This document shows positions 7,767 to 16,931 of a DNA stretch of 64,000 nt, piece after piece. The stretch comes from Deltaproteobacteria bacterium. Its GTDB lineage: Bacteria; Myxococcota_A; Polyangia; JAAYKL01. Under the pieces are notes generated by a model. That model saw only the letters and a program-made list of their open reading frames with translations. It was not told the origin of the DNA and did no database searches. Every line of letters starts with the position of its first letter. Positions within the stretch are counted from its first letter, which is position 1. The position numbers and the translations under genes were made by a program. Where the stretch lies: assembly GCA_016935665.1 (NCBI GenBank), contig JAFGQN010000210.1, forward strand, positions 1-64,000, in the 5' to 3' direction.

Positions 7767-9713
7767 ATGACCAGCCATGCTGACACTCACTTTCCCCTTG
7801 AAAATAAAACCGATCCAGCCGCAGTGATTTCTGATGGAAAGATAATCCATTGCAATGATTTGTTTTTACAACTGATAAATTGCCCTCAATCGGATGTAAT
7901 CGGTTATGAACTGAAAACGTTTCTGGCGGTATTCGTTGAAGATGACGGGGAGCGCGCGTCCTCTCCGCTGACCCTCGATGAAGCACCCTCCTCACAGGTG
8001 GTGTTTCTCAAACCCCGTCAACACTTGCCAACATGTGTGGAAGTGAATTTAAAAAAAGCGACACACGACGGTCACACCTATCTGATTGCAGTATTCACGC
8101 ACCTGTCGCCAAAGGATTTCCACTCACAGCGGGAAGAAATCGACGCGTTCAATATCGCCGCCAGGCTTTGGCACATGTCCATTTGGGATCATGATCACAT
8201 TAAAAACAACATAAATATATCTCCGATAATGCGAGAAATTTACGGTGTGGATACGGAGGATGCGTTTACGTTTGAACAGGCCGGACAATTTATCCATCCC
8301 GATGATGTGAATATGGAAGCAGTGCTTAAAGCCCACGATCCTGCGGGAGACGGTGTGTTCGACATGGGATTTCGCATCATCCGCCCCAGCGGTGAAATAC
8401 GATGGGTTCATTCCCGCTCGCAAACATTTTTTGGTGAAGAGGATGGCCAAAGACGGCCGGTTCGCACCAGTGGCGCTATTGTGGATTTCACCGACGAGTA
8501 TCGTCTAAGGCTCGCGCTGCAGGAACAAAGGCAAAAACTGGCAGACATTCTTAATTCACTCCCCTCCATGCTGATGGTTGTGGACAAACAGGGCCACATC
8601 ACCCAGTGGAATGGCGTTGCTGAAACGGTAACTGGCATTTTGGCGTCAGACATCCAACATCAAAAACTGGAAGTCGCCTGCCCGATGGTGCACTCTGAAA
8701 TGGAACGCATTCACGACGCCATTCAACAGCAGATACCATTGATACTCACTCGGGTTTCCTATGTACATAATGATGACACGTTTTTCTACAATGTCTGCGT
8801 CACCCCTCTGCAAAATTCCCTGCAATCTGAAGTGGTGGTGCGCATTGACGACGTTTCCGAACAGGTACGCATCGAGCAGATGCTGGTTCAGTCCGAAAAA
8901 CTGCTCTCCGTGGGTGGACTGGCCGCGGGTATGGCCCACGAAATAAACAACCCGCTTGCGGCAATCATTCAAAACGTTCAGGTTATTATTTCACGCCTCA
9001 ATCCAGAGTTGAGGTCCAACCGGGAAGCCGCCCATAAAAACAGCATTGAAATGGACAATCTGCGCGGTTATCTCACCGATCGCAAGATACTGAAAATGGT
9101 GGACAGCATTGGCGAAGCCGGCACTCGCGCCGCTTCCATTGTGAATAACATGCTTGGATTCGTCCGCGTCAGCAACAATAAAAAAGTGGACTGCAACATT
9201 CCGGGACTGATTGACACAACGCTGGATTTGGCAATAAACGATTACGACTTGAAGAAAAAATACGACTTTAGAAAAATCCAAATCACACGTGTGTACGAAT
9301 CAAGAGATGTCCATGTATTTTGTGATGCCGGAAAAATACAACAGGTCTTGCTGAACCTCATTCGAAATGCCGGACAGGCCCTCTTTGACGCCGGGACTGC
9401 CGCCCCGAAAATATCTATCAATGTTGAAAAGGGGACGGAATTCACTCGAATTGAATTTGAAGACAACGGCCCTGGGATCCCCGCTGAAGTCGCAAGACGT
9501 ATTTTCGAGCCCTTTTTCACCACCAAACCGCCGGGAGAAGGAACAGGACTGGGGCTGTCGATTTCGTATTCCATCATCACCAAAGAGCATTTTGGAAAAA
9601 TGCACGTGGAAGAAGGCAAGGAAGGCGGGGCCAGATTTGTCATCGAACTGCCCAACGAAATGCCTCAAAACCCCCAAAGCGATTCCGCTGAACCAATGGA
9701 TGGAAGAAGTTAA
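7767..9713 (+). CDS. PAS-domain sensor histidine kinase
   Basis: This encodes 648 residues with no membrane segment, so a cytoplasmic sensor is expected. Three PAS-type regions (about 15-110, 125-245, 255-370) precede a HisKA domain in which GMAHEINNP places the phospho-accepting His at residue 391. The ATPase shows NLIRNAGQAL (N box), DNGPGIP (G1), FEPFFTTKP (F box) and GTGLGLSIS (G2). The TAGGAGG ribosome binding site gives a clear start. No response regulator is adjacent. The 3' end overlaps the converging HD-GYP gene by 4 bases. Confidence 0.93.
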   Translation: MTSHADTHFPLENKTDPAAVISDGKIIHCNDLFLQLINCPQSDVIGYELKTFLAVFVEDDGERASSPLTLDEAPSSQVVFLKPRQHLPTCVEVNLKKATHDGHTYLIAVFTHLSPKDFHSQREEIDAFNIAARLWHMSIWDHDHIKNNINISPIMREIYGVDTEDAFTFEQAGQFIHPDDVNMEAVLKAHDPAGDGVFDMGFRIIRPSGEIRWVHSRSQTFFGEEDGQRRPVRTSGAIVDFTDEYRLRLALQEQRQKLADILNSLPSMLMVVDKQGHITQWNGVAETVTGILASDIQHQKLEVACPMVHSEMERIHDAIQQQIPLILTRVSYVHNDDTFFYNVCVTPLQNSLQSEVVVRIDDVSEQVRIEQMLVQSEKLLSVGGLAAGMAHEINNPLAAIIQNVQVIISRLNPELRSNREAAHKNSIEMDNLRGYLTDRKILKMVDSIGEAGTRAASIVNNMLGFVRVSNNKKVDCNIPGLIDTTLDLAINDYDLKKKYDFRKIQITRVYESRDVHVFCDAGKIQQVLLNLIRNAGQALFDAGTAAPKISINVEKGTEFTRIEFEDNGPGIPAEVARRIFEPFFTTKPPGEGTGLGLSISYSIITKEHFGKMHVEEGKEGGARFVIELPNEMPQNPQSDSAEPMDGRS

Positions 9714-10501
9714 AGTTCGTTCAGGGCCACGGCAATTCCGATGGGAGAAGGACGCCAGATGGTATCGAAATGATTATGAACCATTAGCATTTCAAGCGCC
9801 CTTGCCACCACTTTAACATCCAAAATCCCCTCTCTGGCAAGAGATGACAATCGGTGCAGAGCCGCGGCAATAGTTATGCCCGACCGGTACGGACGGTCTT
9901 CGGTCAGCGCAACAAAGATGTCTGCCACCGCGATTATCCGCGGCGCCAGAGACAGACCCGTTGCAGTACACCCGTATGGATATCCGGTACCATTCAAATG
10001 TTCGTGGTGCAGTGCGGCAATCTCACGAATTACGTCAAAATCAGGAAACGCAGATAGAATAATGTCGGTAAACAGCGCGTGGGTCTGAACGCATTTTCGT
10101 TCGTCAAAGGTCAATTTCGATTTTTTGTCGAGAATACGATTGGGAATAACCAGTTTTCCCACATCGTGAAGCAATGCCGCCAAACTGATGCGCTCCACCA
10201 ACACAATATTCGTTGTCAGCGATTTGGCCAGAATGCGCCCCACTGCTGCCACCCGCATACTGTGCCTGGCAGTATGTGCGGATTTGCTCTCCAACAGGGC
10301 CAACAACTCCAGGGTCACATCGATGGGACGATAATATGGCGCCACATTATCGTGCAACAGCGCAAATAAAAGTGCCAATTCCCGTTCCACTTCATCGGGA
10401 GCTCCGGATAGAGCCACAATCTCGGGGAGACTTGCCAGTAAATCGATTTGTTCAAGACGCATTAAAAACGGTTGCTTTGAAATATCCTGCAAAAACGACA
10501 T
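9710..10501 (-). CDS. HD-GYP domain protein (probable c-di-GMP phosphodiesterase)
   Basis: This encodes 263 residues. HD-GYP signatures are HTARHS, LLHDVGK (His112-Asp113), the HHEHLNGTGYP box (165-175) and ADIFVALTEDRPYR. The family hydrolyses cyclic di-GMP and uses a metal centre held by these residues. No receiver or sensory domain is attached; about 70 N-terminal residues are helical and unassigned. AAGGAA precedes the ATG. Its tail-to-tail overlap with the histidine kinase gene is unusual but gives no direct sign of a joint pathway. Confidence 0.9.
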   Translation of the reverse strand: MSFLQDISKQPFLMRLEQIDLLASLPEIVALSGAPDEVERELALLFALLHDNVAPYYRPIDVTLELLALLESKSAHTARHSMRVAAVGRILAKSLTTNIVLVERISLAALLHDVGKLVIPNRILDKKSKLTFDERKCVQTHALFTDIILSAFPDFDVIREIAALHHEHLNGTGYPYGCTATGLSLAPRIIAVADIFVALTEDRPYRSGITIAAALHRLSSLAREGILDVKVVARALEMLMVHNHFDTIWRPSPIGIAVALNEL

Positions 10502-10871
10502 GGGGTTCCTTTGTGCGACTTCATATCACTTCAGTTTAGGGCAGTGCGATGATCTGCCAGCTTCGTGTTCGGGTTCCGGTTTCCACGCCGTTGCCTGCCG
10601 TGGCATTTCATCTCCCCCAAAGAGATACTGGAACACATGGCGGCTTCGGCTCACCAACTCAATCGGCCGGGATCTCACGTCCTGAAGGTCTTTGGTGCAT
10701 TTTTTTGGGTTCTTTTTCTATAGGCGTTGAAGTACGCTCATTTCCTTCAATTCACAACAGCCAATGAATAAACCGGAACAGTATACATTCACAAACAATC
10801 AGATAACACGAGGTGCTCAAGTTTCGTTTGCATCCGGGGGCTGGTTGGAAAAACGGGAAAAAACGGCGGTG
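10502..10871. other. Intergenic region without recognisable gene
   Basis: This stretch separates the HD-GYP gene start from the end of the amphi-Trp gene, both on the minus strand. Short open frames exist on the plus strand but have no ribosome binding site and no plausible protein composition. Apart from the upstream region of the HD-GYP gene I see no RNA, repeat or promoter of note. Confidence 0.5.
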
Positions 10872-11123
10872 TCATTCAGTTGTCTCGCCCGTGTCGGAGT
10901 TTTGGGCGTTGCGCCATTTAATTTTCAATTTAAGACTTTTCGCCTTTGGGGACTCCTTCACTTCAATGCTGAACTTTGCAGTGGGCGCCACAGCCAGTGT
11001 AACGCCCCCCTCTCCCAATGAAACGCTGCCGGATCTGATTCCAGCCACAATCTGTTCCAGTTGCGCCACGATATCATCTGTTGGCAGCACTTTCTCATAT
11101 TCGAATGTTTTGGGTTTACTCAT
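10872..11123 (-). CDS. Amphi-Trp domain protein
   Basis: This encodes 83 residues, starting at the ATG at 11123 behind AAGGAG; an upstream extension lacks a ribosome binding site. The pattern FEYEKVL, LEQIVAGIRSGSVSL, a central VAP strand and the end KLKIKWR fits the small amphi-Trp family, whose members are short stand-alone proteins of unknown role with a conserved tryptophan near the end. The family name is given from memory of the pattern. Confidence 0.7.
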   Translation of the reverse strand: MSKPKTFEYEKVLPTDDIVAQLEQIVAGIRSGSVSLGEGGVTLAVAPTAKFSIEVKESPKAKSLKLKIKWRNAQNSDTGETTE

Positions 11124-11422
11124 ATCATCACTCCTTATGGGTTGAACGAAACCGTTAAAAGGGCGCGCACAATCTAACCACGTCCCAATCATTCGCCAGC
11201 AGTCGTTCCGCTGTTTTTTACAGACAGCAACCTGTTGGGGCGCCCTGTCTCACGAGGAATGCACACCCGGCAACGAGACACACAGGGTGAGACAGAAAAC
11301 GCCCACATGGTCCTCAACTCGTTGAAATGATTTGAAAATAATTTTTGGCACAACTTTCGCGTATACCTCTGCCATCGCGATGCCGGGAATTGGTTTGATA
11401 CATCGCAGAACGGGTAGCCGAA

Positions 11423-11629
11423 ATGACAAAATCGTATAACGAAAACTTAATCAGAACCATCAGACTCAGCCAGGAGATGCTGGCGCTCGCAGACGAGGGC
11501 GACCGGGATCGCGACGATGATTCGTGTGGTGTCATTTACAGTGTTCTGCGAGACACCGCTTATCGGTTGTTAAAGCTGACCGAGAGGGAATGCGAAAAAC
11601 ACAAAATTGCCGGTAAATGGCACACTTGA
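11423..11629 (+). CDS. Small conserved-looking cytoplasmic protein
   Basis: This encodes 68 residues that are highly charged and helical, with a GDRDRDD acidic/basic stretch, a single central Cys in SCGV and a C-terminal RLLKLTERECEKHK helix. I recall similar short proteins in anaerobic deltaproteobacteria, but no function is known to me. The ribosome binding site is weak. It lies just before the rubrerythrin promoter region. Confidence 0.6.
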   Translation: MTKSYNENLIRTIRLSQEMLALADEGDRDRDDDSCGVIYSVLRDTAYRLLKLTERECEKHKIAGKWHT

Positions 11630-11633
11630 GCGA

Positions 11634-11662
11634 TTGACAAGTTAAACATACGCATTAATGAT
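11634..11662 (+). promoter_or_regulatory. Probable sigma-70 promoter of the rubrerythrin block
   Basis: There is a perfect TTGACA -35 box (11634-11639), a 17-base spacer and AATGAT (11657-11662, 4 of 6 matches) as the -10 box. The predicted start point lies about 40 bases before the rubrerythrin ATG at 11711. No clear PerR- or Fur-type operator was recognised. Confidence 0.5.
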
Positions 11663-11710
11663 GCATAACCAATAACCGTTCTAAAAAGGGCAGACTGGAA
11701 GGAGATTCAA

Positions 11711-12256
11711 ATGAAAAAATACATTTGCACTATCTGTGGGTACGTACACGAAGGCGACAGCGCACCGGACAAATGTCCCCAATGCGGCGCACCAAAAGAA
11801 AAGTTTCAGGAGCAATCCACTACGGAAATGACATGGGCCGACGAGCACCGTATTGGCGTGGCTAAAGATGTGGATGCCGAAATACTGGAAGGTTTGCGCC
11901 AGAATTTCGTGGGCGAGTGCACTGAAGTGGGCATGTACCTGGCCATGAGCCGCCAGGCGGAACGCGAGGGGTATCCCGAAGTGGCCGAAGCCTACAAACG
12001 CATTGCCTTTGAAGAAGCGGATCACGCTGCCAAATTTGCGGAGCTTTTGGGAGAAGTTCTGGTTGCGGACACGAAGAAAAACCTGGAGATGCGGGTTGCC
12101 GCTGAACATGGCGCGTGCCAGGGGAAAAAAGATATTGCCACCAAGGCAAAACAGCTGAACTACGACGCTATTCATGACACCGTTCATGAAATGTGCAAAG
12201 ACGAAGCAAGACACGGCCAGTCGTTCGCCGGTCTGCTCAAACGATACTTTGGATAA
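11711..12256 (+). CDS. Reverse rubrerythrin (NADH peroxidase type)
   Basis: This encodes 181 residues. An N-terminal rubredoxin domain (CTICGY and CPQCG, residues 6-30) precedes a ferritin-like di-iron domain with the [11 protein letters not shown]...EVGMYL, EEADHA and EARHGQ iron ligands. Domain order is opposite to classical rubrerythrin and typical of reverse rubrerythrins, which reduce H2O2 and O2 in anaerobes. AAGGAGAT gives the start. It opens a run of three ferritin-like genes that precede a ferredoxin-dependent oxidoreductase, whose enzymes are oxygen-sensitive. Confidence 0.93.
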   Translation: MKKYICTICGYVHEGDSAPDKCPQCGAPKEKFQEQSTTEMTWADEHRIGVAKDVDAEILEGLRQNFVGECTEVGMYLAMSRQAEREGYPEVAEAYKRIAFEEADHAAKFAELLGEVLVADTKKNLEMRVAAEHGACQGKKDIATKAKQLNYDAIHDTVHEMCKDEARHGQSFAGLLKRYFG

Positions 12257-12345
12257 CAAAACGCCACTGCGCCTGACGCTGCAGTAAAACAACACGTCTG
12301 CAGCGTCAGACACAGTTTAGTGACAAAAGATGCGGGTTCGTTGAA

Positions 12346-12801
12346 ATGACTGATAAACTGACAACACAAACCATCCTTGAATATGCCATTTCGCAGGAAC
12401 AGCGTGCAGCCACGCGCTACACAGAACTCGCAGCCCTGGCCAAAGAAACCGTCACCAGAAATGTATTTCTGGAGTACGCCGAAGAAGAGATGGGACATCG
12501 CAAAAAACTTGAGGAGGTTCTTGAGGGAGAGCGCCACCTGAACACTGAGGATGTCGTGGTGGACATGAAAATATCCGACTATGCTGTTTCGGTGGAACTG
12601 GGAGAATCGCCCTCCTTTGGGGATATTCTTTTGTTTGCCATGCAACAGGAAAAACAGGCGTTTCGCCTGTACACGGATTTGGCTCAACGGGTGTTGCAGC
12701 CGGAATTTAAGGAACTTTTTCTGGCGCTGGCACAGGAAGAGGCCAAACACAAGCTGCGGTTCGAAATTGAATATGACGAACACGTACTGACAGAAAACTG
12801 A
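12346..12801 (+). CDS. Rubrerythrin-like ferritin-superfamily protein
   Basis: This encodes 151 residues of a four-helix bundle with two ExxH motifs (EMGH and EAKH) and preceding glutamates in SQEQRAATRY and QQEKQAFRLY, enough for a di-iron site. There is no rubredoxin domain. The duplicated helix-pair pattern resembles the rubrerythrin ferritin-like domain. It probably acts in peroxide reduction or iron handling with its two neighbours. Only a weak ribosome binding site is visible. Confidence 0.85.
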   Translation: MTDKLTTQTILEYAISQEQRAATRYTELAALAKETVTRNVFLEYAEEEMGHRKKLEEVLEGERHLNTEDVVVDMKISDYAVSVELGESPSFGDILLFAMQQEKQAFRLYTDLAQRVLQPEFKELFLALAQEEAKHKLRFEIEYDEHVLTEN

Positions 12802-12840
12802 CTTTCACTTTTATGTGAAAAAATATTTAAGGAGATTACC

Positions 12841-13356
12841 ATGGACAAAATTTCATCTGTTAAATTTGCAATGGACAATGAGCAGCGCGAAAAGGATTAC
12901 TATCTGAAAGAAGCCGCCCGTTCCAAAAATCCAGTTGTGAAACGACTGCTTGAAACCCTCGCCGAAGAGGAAGAAGACCACAAAAGATGGATTGACAAAT
13001 TGCACAATAAACTGCTGTCCGACGGTTCATGGCCGGCAGATGTTGATTTGGAAATGAAAGACAGTAATGTCAAAGAAGAGTTGAAGAAGCTGGACTACAA
13101 GGCGGAGGCCACCAGCGCACATGACGACAACGACATCGAAGCGCTGAGAGCAGCTGCACAATTCGAAAAAGATGCAGCTGATTTCTATGCGGATCTCGTC
13201 AAGCAGTGTGAAACCGAAAAGGAACAGAAGTTCTTCACATTTCTGGCCAACATCGAACGTGAGCATCAACTGTCCATCGAAGATTCCCTCTCATATTTAC
13301 AGGACCCCGAAGCCTGGTTTGACGCATCAGAGCGTCATGGTCTCGATGGTGCTTAA
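12841..13356 (+). CDS. Rubrerythrin-like ferritin-superfamily protein
   Basis: This encodes 171 residues. Di-iron ligand sets are NEQREKDYY with EEDH in the first half and AQFEKDAADFY with EREH in the second, ending in the DPEAWF tail often seen in this group. AAGGAG precedes the ATG. It is the third consecutive ferritin-like gene, 39 bases after the previous one and 51 before the oxidoreductase, so the block is likely one transcript. A specific substrate is not deducible. Confidence 0.87.
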   Translation: MDKISSVKFAMDNEQREKDYYLKEAARSKNPVVKRLLETLAEEEEDHKRWIDKLHNKLLSDGSWPADVDLEMKDSNVKEELKKLDYKAEATSAHDDNDIEALRAAAQFEKDAADFYADLVKQCETEKEQKFFTFLANIEREHQLSIEDSLSYLQDPEAWFDASERHGLDGA

Positions 13357-13407
13357 ACCCAATAGAATTCTCTATAAATTTCAACAGAAAATGGAGCCCG
13401 AGAACTC

Positions 13408-15111
13408 ATGACCGACATAAGTATTAGATTAGCAGGAGCTGCGGGACAGGGACTCCTCAGTGCCGGCAAACTGCTGGGGAAGGCCTGCGTCAGGGCAGGT
13501 TACCACGTGTTTGGCGTGCAGGATTCCGAGTCCAGGATTCGCGCTGGACATAATTTCTTTCAGCTTCGCATTAGCGATGTGCCCGTGTGGGCGATGAAAA
13601 AGCAGGTTGACTTGCTGGTCACCCTCGACAAAGAAAAAATGTCCGAGGACCTGGCCGCACTCAAGGAAAATGGAATCGCCATTCTGGATAGTGCCACTTT
13701 GAAAGCGGATATCGAAGACAGCCGCATCGTGGACGTACCATTGCGTCAGATTGCCATGAACACTGGGAAGAAACCCATTTACTCCAATTCCGCTGCAGTG
13801 GGTTTCGTATTTGGCGCATTGGGACTGGATATCGAACTACTCAACAGTCTGTTTAAAGCACGCTTCAAGGACGAAGCCATTTCAGCCGGCAATATCGACG
13901 CCGCCGCCGAAGGCTACGTTCAGGGGAAAGACCACAATGGAAAAATCGGTTCATTACCCACCATTGAAGGCGCTCCAAAAAGACTGTTCCTCAACGGAAA
14001 CGAAGCGGCTGCCCTTGGCGCCATTTCCGCCAACATGAAATTCATCAGTTGTTACCCCATGTCTCCGTCCACGGGCATAATCACGTACCTGGCCAACGTC
14101 GAGACCACCGCTGGCATCGTCACCGAGCAGGCCGAAGATGAAATCGCCGCGGTGAATCAGGCAGTGGGTGCGTCCATGGCGGGTGTCCGGGCAATGACGT
14201 CCACGTCCGGCGGGGGCATGGCACTCATGAGCGAGACCATTTCATTATGCGGCATTGCCGAAGTGCCGCTGGTGATTATCAATTGTCAGCGAGGCGGTCC
14301 TGGAACCGGTCTGCCCACGCGGCAGGAACAGGCGGATCTGCTGTTTTCAACATTTACAGGTCACGGTGATTTTCCCCGTGCCGTGCTGGCAGCTACAAAC
14401 GCCGAGGATATTTTCTATCTGACCGCAAAGGCATTCAACATTGCAGACCGATACCAGATTCCCGTGATTGTACTGTCCGATCAGCATATCGCAGACTCGT
14501 TCTTTACAGTGGATCAGTACAACCTGGACAAGGTGCCCATGGAAACCTCACTGGTCTCCACCAGGGCGCTCAAACAGATGACTGAATACAAGAGATACGC
14601 TATTACCGAATCGGGCATTTCCCCAAGGGCGTATCCGGGACAGAGCGAACATCTGGTGTTCACTGACAGCCATGAGCACGTGGAAACCGGGCACATTACC
14701 GACGATCCCCAAATTCGCAAAGCGATGGTGGAAAAACGCGCCCGCAAGACAGCCAAACTGAGCGCATCATATGCGGTTCAACAATTTGGAACTTCAAAAG
14801 CAGACGTGGCGGTTGTCTCCTGGGGTTCGACCGGCGATACGCTGAAGGAAGTTGTTTTACAACTCAAGGATAAAGGCGTTCATCTTAACCATGTACACCT
14901 GACCGAAATCTGGCCATTCCCAGCCAGGCAGTTCAATGCAGCCGTTGAAAACAGCAAACGCATTGTTGTTGTTGAAGGGAATCAATCCGGTCAGCTGGCA
15001 GCGCTGATTACCCAAAGCACAGGAAAGAAAACCGAACTGCTGCCCAAGTACGACGGCCGTCCATTTATTGTTGAAGACCTCACTGCTGCGGTTGCGGAGG
15101 TGGTAAAATGA
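13408..15111 (+). CDS. 2-oxoacid:ferredoxin oxidoreductase, gamma-alpha fusion subunit
   Basis: This encodes 567 residues. The N-terminal gamma domain (about 1-180) has AGAAGQGLLSAG and SESRIRAGHNFF; the alpha part (about 195-567) has GNEAAALGA, YPMSPSTGI and the pyrimidine-binding and C-terminal domains. This gamma-alpha fusion with a separate beta subunit is the KorAB-type arrangement, converting 2-oxoacids plus CoA to acyl-CoA, CO2 and reduced ferredoxin. Whether 2-oxoglutarate or another 2-oxoacid is the substrate cannot be decided. It overlaps the beta gene by 4 bases (ATGA). Confidence 0.93.
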   Translation: MTDISIRLAGAAGQGLLSAGKLLGKACVRAGYHVFGVQDSESRIRAGHNFFQLRISDVPVWAMKKQVDLLVTLDKEKMSEDLAALKENGIAILDSATLKADIEDSRIVDVPLRQIAMNTGKKPIYSNSAAVGFVFGALGLDIELLNSLFKARFKDEAISAGNIDAAAEGYVQGKDHNGKIGSLPTIEGAPKRLFLNGNEAAALGAISANMKFISCYPMSPSTGIITYLANVETTAGIVTEQAEDEIAAVNQAVGASMAGVRAMTSTSGGGMALMSETISLCGIAEVPLVIINCQRGGPGTGLPTRQEQADLLFSTFTGHGDFPRAVLAATNAEDIFYLTAKAFNIADRYQIPVIVLSDQHIADSFFTVDQYNLDKVPMETSLVSTRALKQMTEYKRYAITESGISPRAYPGQSEHLVFTDSHEHVETGHITDDPQIRKAMVEKRARKTAKLSASYAVQQFGTSKADVAVVSWGSTGDTLKEVVLQLKDKGVHLNHVHLTEIWPFPARQFNAAVENSKRIVVVEGNQSGQLAALITQSTGKKTELLPKYDGRPFIVEDLTAAVAEVVK

Positions 15112-15980
15112 GTGAATGCAAATCATTTAATATCTGTTCAGTTAATGAGACGGCATGGTGCCCGGGATGCGGCGATCTTGGAATTCTCGCAGCGGTAAAA
15201 GACGCGTTGGAAGCACTTGGAAAATCTCCCCACGAAGTACTGATGATGGCCGGCATCGGTCAGGCAGCCAAACTGCCCCAATACATTACGGCCAACGGAT
15301 ATTGCGGGTTGCACGGTCGTGCGCTGCCGGCGGCCACTGGCGCCAAGCTGGCCAATGAGGAAATGACTATTCTGTTAAACTCGGGCGATGGAGATATGTA
15401 TGGCGAAGGCGGTGGCCATTTCCTTCACACGTTGCGAAGAGACATTGATGTGACGCTGATGGTGCACAACAATCAGATTTACGGTCTCACCCAGGGACAG
15501 GCGTCGCCCACCAGTGACATTGGGCTGCAAACCAAACTGCAACCCCGTGGTGTGATTTCCTATCCGCTAAGAGGACCTGCACTGGCGCTGGCGTTGGGGT
15601 GCCGTTTTGTGGCACGGAGTTTCTCCGGAGATCTCAAGCACCTTTCAGCGCTCATTCAAAAGGGTGTCAAACACCGTGGACTCAGCTACATCGAAATCCT
15701 GCAACCCTGTATCAGCATGAACAAGGTGAACACCTTCAAATGGTACAAAGATCGCATATTCGATGTGAACGCTAATCCCAATTACGACACCTCCAACCGG
15801 ATAAAAGCCATGGAAGTGGCCATGACGTGGGGAGACCAGATTCCCACTGGTCTACTGTTTCACGATGAAAGCGGTGACGCGTTCCATGATCGCATTCCGC
15901 AGCTCAAGCAGGACCCATTGGTAAGACAGCCTGCCATTTCCCACAATACCATGAACCAGCTGTTCGCCAAACACATGTAG
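15108..15980 (+). CDS. 2-oxoacid:ferredoxin oxidoreductase, beta subunit
   Basis: This encodes 290 residues and binds thiamine diphosphate. CPGCGDLG near the N terminus supplies two cluster cysteines, the ThDP motif is GDGDMYGEGGGHF...NNQIYG, and GLTQGQASPTSD is the usual KorB follow-up. It forms the oxidoreductase with the preceding subunit, to which it is translationally coupled. No separate delta (ferredoxin-like) subunit is encoded nearby, consistent with a two-subunit enzyme. Confidence 0.94.
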   Translation: MSECKSFNICSVNETAWCPGCGDLGILAAVKDALEALGKSPHEVLMMAGIGQAAKLPQYITANGYCGLHGRALPAATGAKLANEEMTILLNSGDGDMYGEGGGHFLHTLRRDIDVTLMVHNNQIYGLTQGQASPTSDIGLQTKLQPRGVISYPLRGPALALALGCRFVARSFSGDLKHLSALIQKGVKHRGLSYIEILQPCISMNKVNTFKWYKDRIFDVNANPNYDTSNRIKAMEVAMTWGDQIPTGLLFHDESGDAFHDRIPQLKQDPLVRQPAISHNTMNQLFAKHM

Positions 15981-16014
15981 ACTGGGAAGTCTGTTTCCCG
16001 GTCACGACCAGCGA

Positions 16015-16743
16015 CTATTTCACACAATACTGTTCAGTGGAAACAACCGTTTTCACAACTGCCTGTGCGCCGATTTTAATGACAAATTCGGTGACCCCAT
16101 ATTCCGGAGTATCCGGATTCCAGTCGTACGTGTAACCCAGTCGCGTCCACGGATACCCCGGACTGGTGGTATATGCGACCGCTGTCTGGTTGGCAAAAAA
16201 CAGGGCATGGGCATCATCATCGGTTTGCTCAAAAACAGTACATTGAGGCGCTGCCACATCGGGCAGGATACAGGGTCGGAAAAGCTGATCCCGCTTCACG
16301 GACAACACCACAAAACTGCGGGGGCCGTCTTTTTGAGGCGGTAATCCCAGCAGCTGCTGCAAGCGAACCATCTGCGTTTCGGCAGCGTATCCCTGACATT
16401 TCTCCTGCACTTCGGGCGGCAACGTGACCCAGGTATATCTCGGAAGCGTGATAATACTTCCCGTTGGATAACTGTCCAGATATTCATTTTTTACCCAGCT
16501 GAGCACATCCACATCCTCCCCTTGCGGTATCTTCAAATCGTGCAGTTCCGACTCCTCGGCGACAGCCGCATCTGCGACAGCGGCCAGATACAACGCATCG
16601 AAAGATTGCTCCGCACTCTGAAGCGCCAACTCGCTTTTCTTCCTTTCAGCGTTCTCATCGCAGGCAACATTTACAACGGGACCACTACACCCCCATGCCA
16701 CAACGGCAACTGCCTGCAGCGTGTACCTGAAAAAAAGCAACAT
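16015..16743 (-). CDS. Secreted protein of unknown function
   Basis: This encodes 242 residues from the ATG at 16743, which follows GGGAGAAG; an ATG 21 bases upstream lacks a site. The N terminus is a signal peptide with a Cys in AWGCSG that is an imperfect lipobox, so either a lipoprotein or a cleaved periplasmic protein is possible. The mature part has a Lys/Glu/Ala-rich helix and then beta-rich sequence with several Cys. I recognise no family. It converges on the KorB gene. Confidence 0.65.
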   Translation of the reverse strand: MLLFFRYTLQAVAVVAWGCSGPVVNVACDENAERKKSELALQSAEQSFDALYLAAVADAAVAEESELHDLKIPQGEDVDVLSWVKNEYLDSYPTGSIITLPRYTWVTLPPEVQEKCQGYAAETQMVRLQQLLGLPPQKDGPRSFVVLSVKRDQLFRPCILPDVAAPQCTVFEQTDDDAHALFFANQTAVAYTTSPGYPWTRLGYTYDWNPDTPEYGVTEFVIKIGAQAVVKTVVSTEQYCVK

Positions 16744-16931
16744 ATCTCTTCTCCCATGTGTCATTTAAACCCACTCTCTTATTTGCGAGGCCATACAGAC
16801 TATCGCGACAGCGGCTCCGCAGGACATCCTATCGAATAGATTGAGTAGGAGTATTCTGTCACGAGCCGACATCAGCGACAAAATTCCGGCTAAAAAGTAA
16901 AAAAAGTGGGCGGGTGAACTGTTCAGTCCAT

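Noticed and set aside
15980-16015. Terminator between the KorB gene and the converging secreted-protein gene
   Set aside because: Only a 5-bp stem without a T run is visible; too weak to call.
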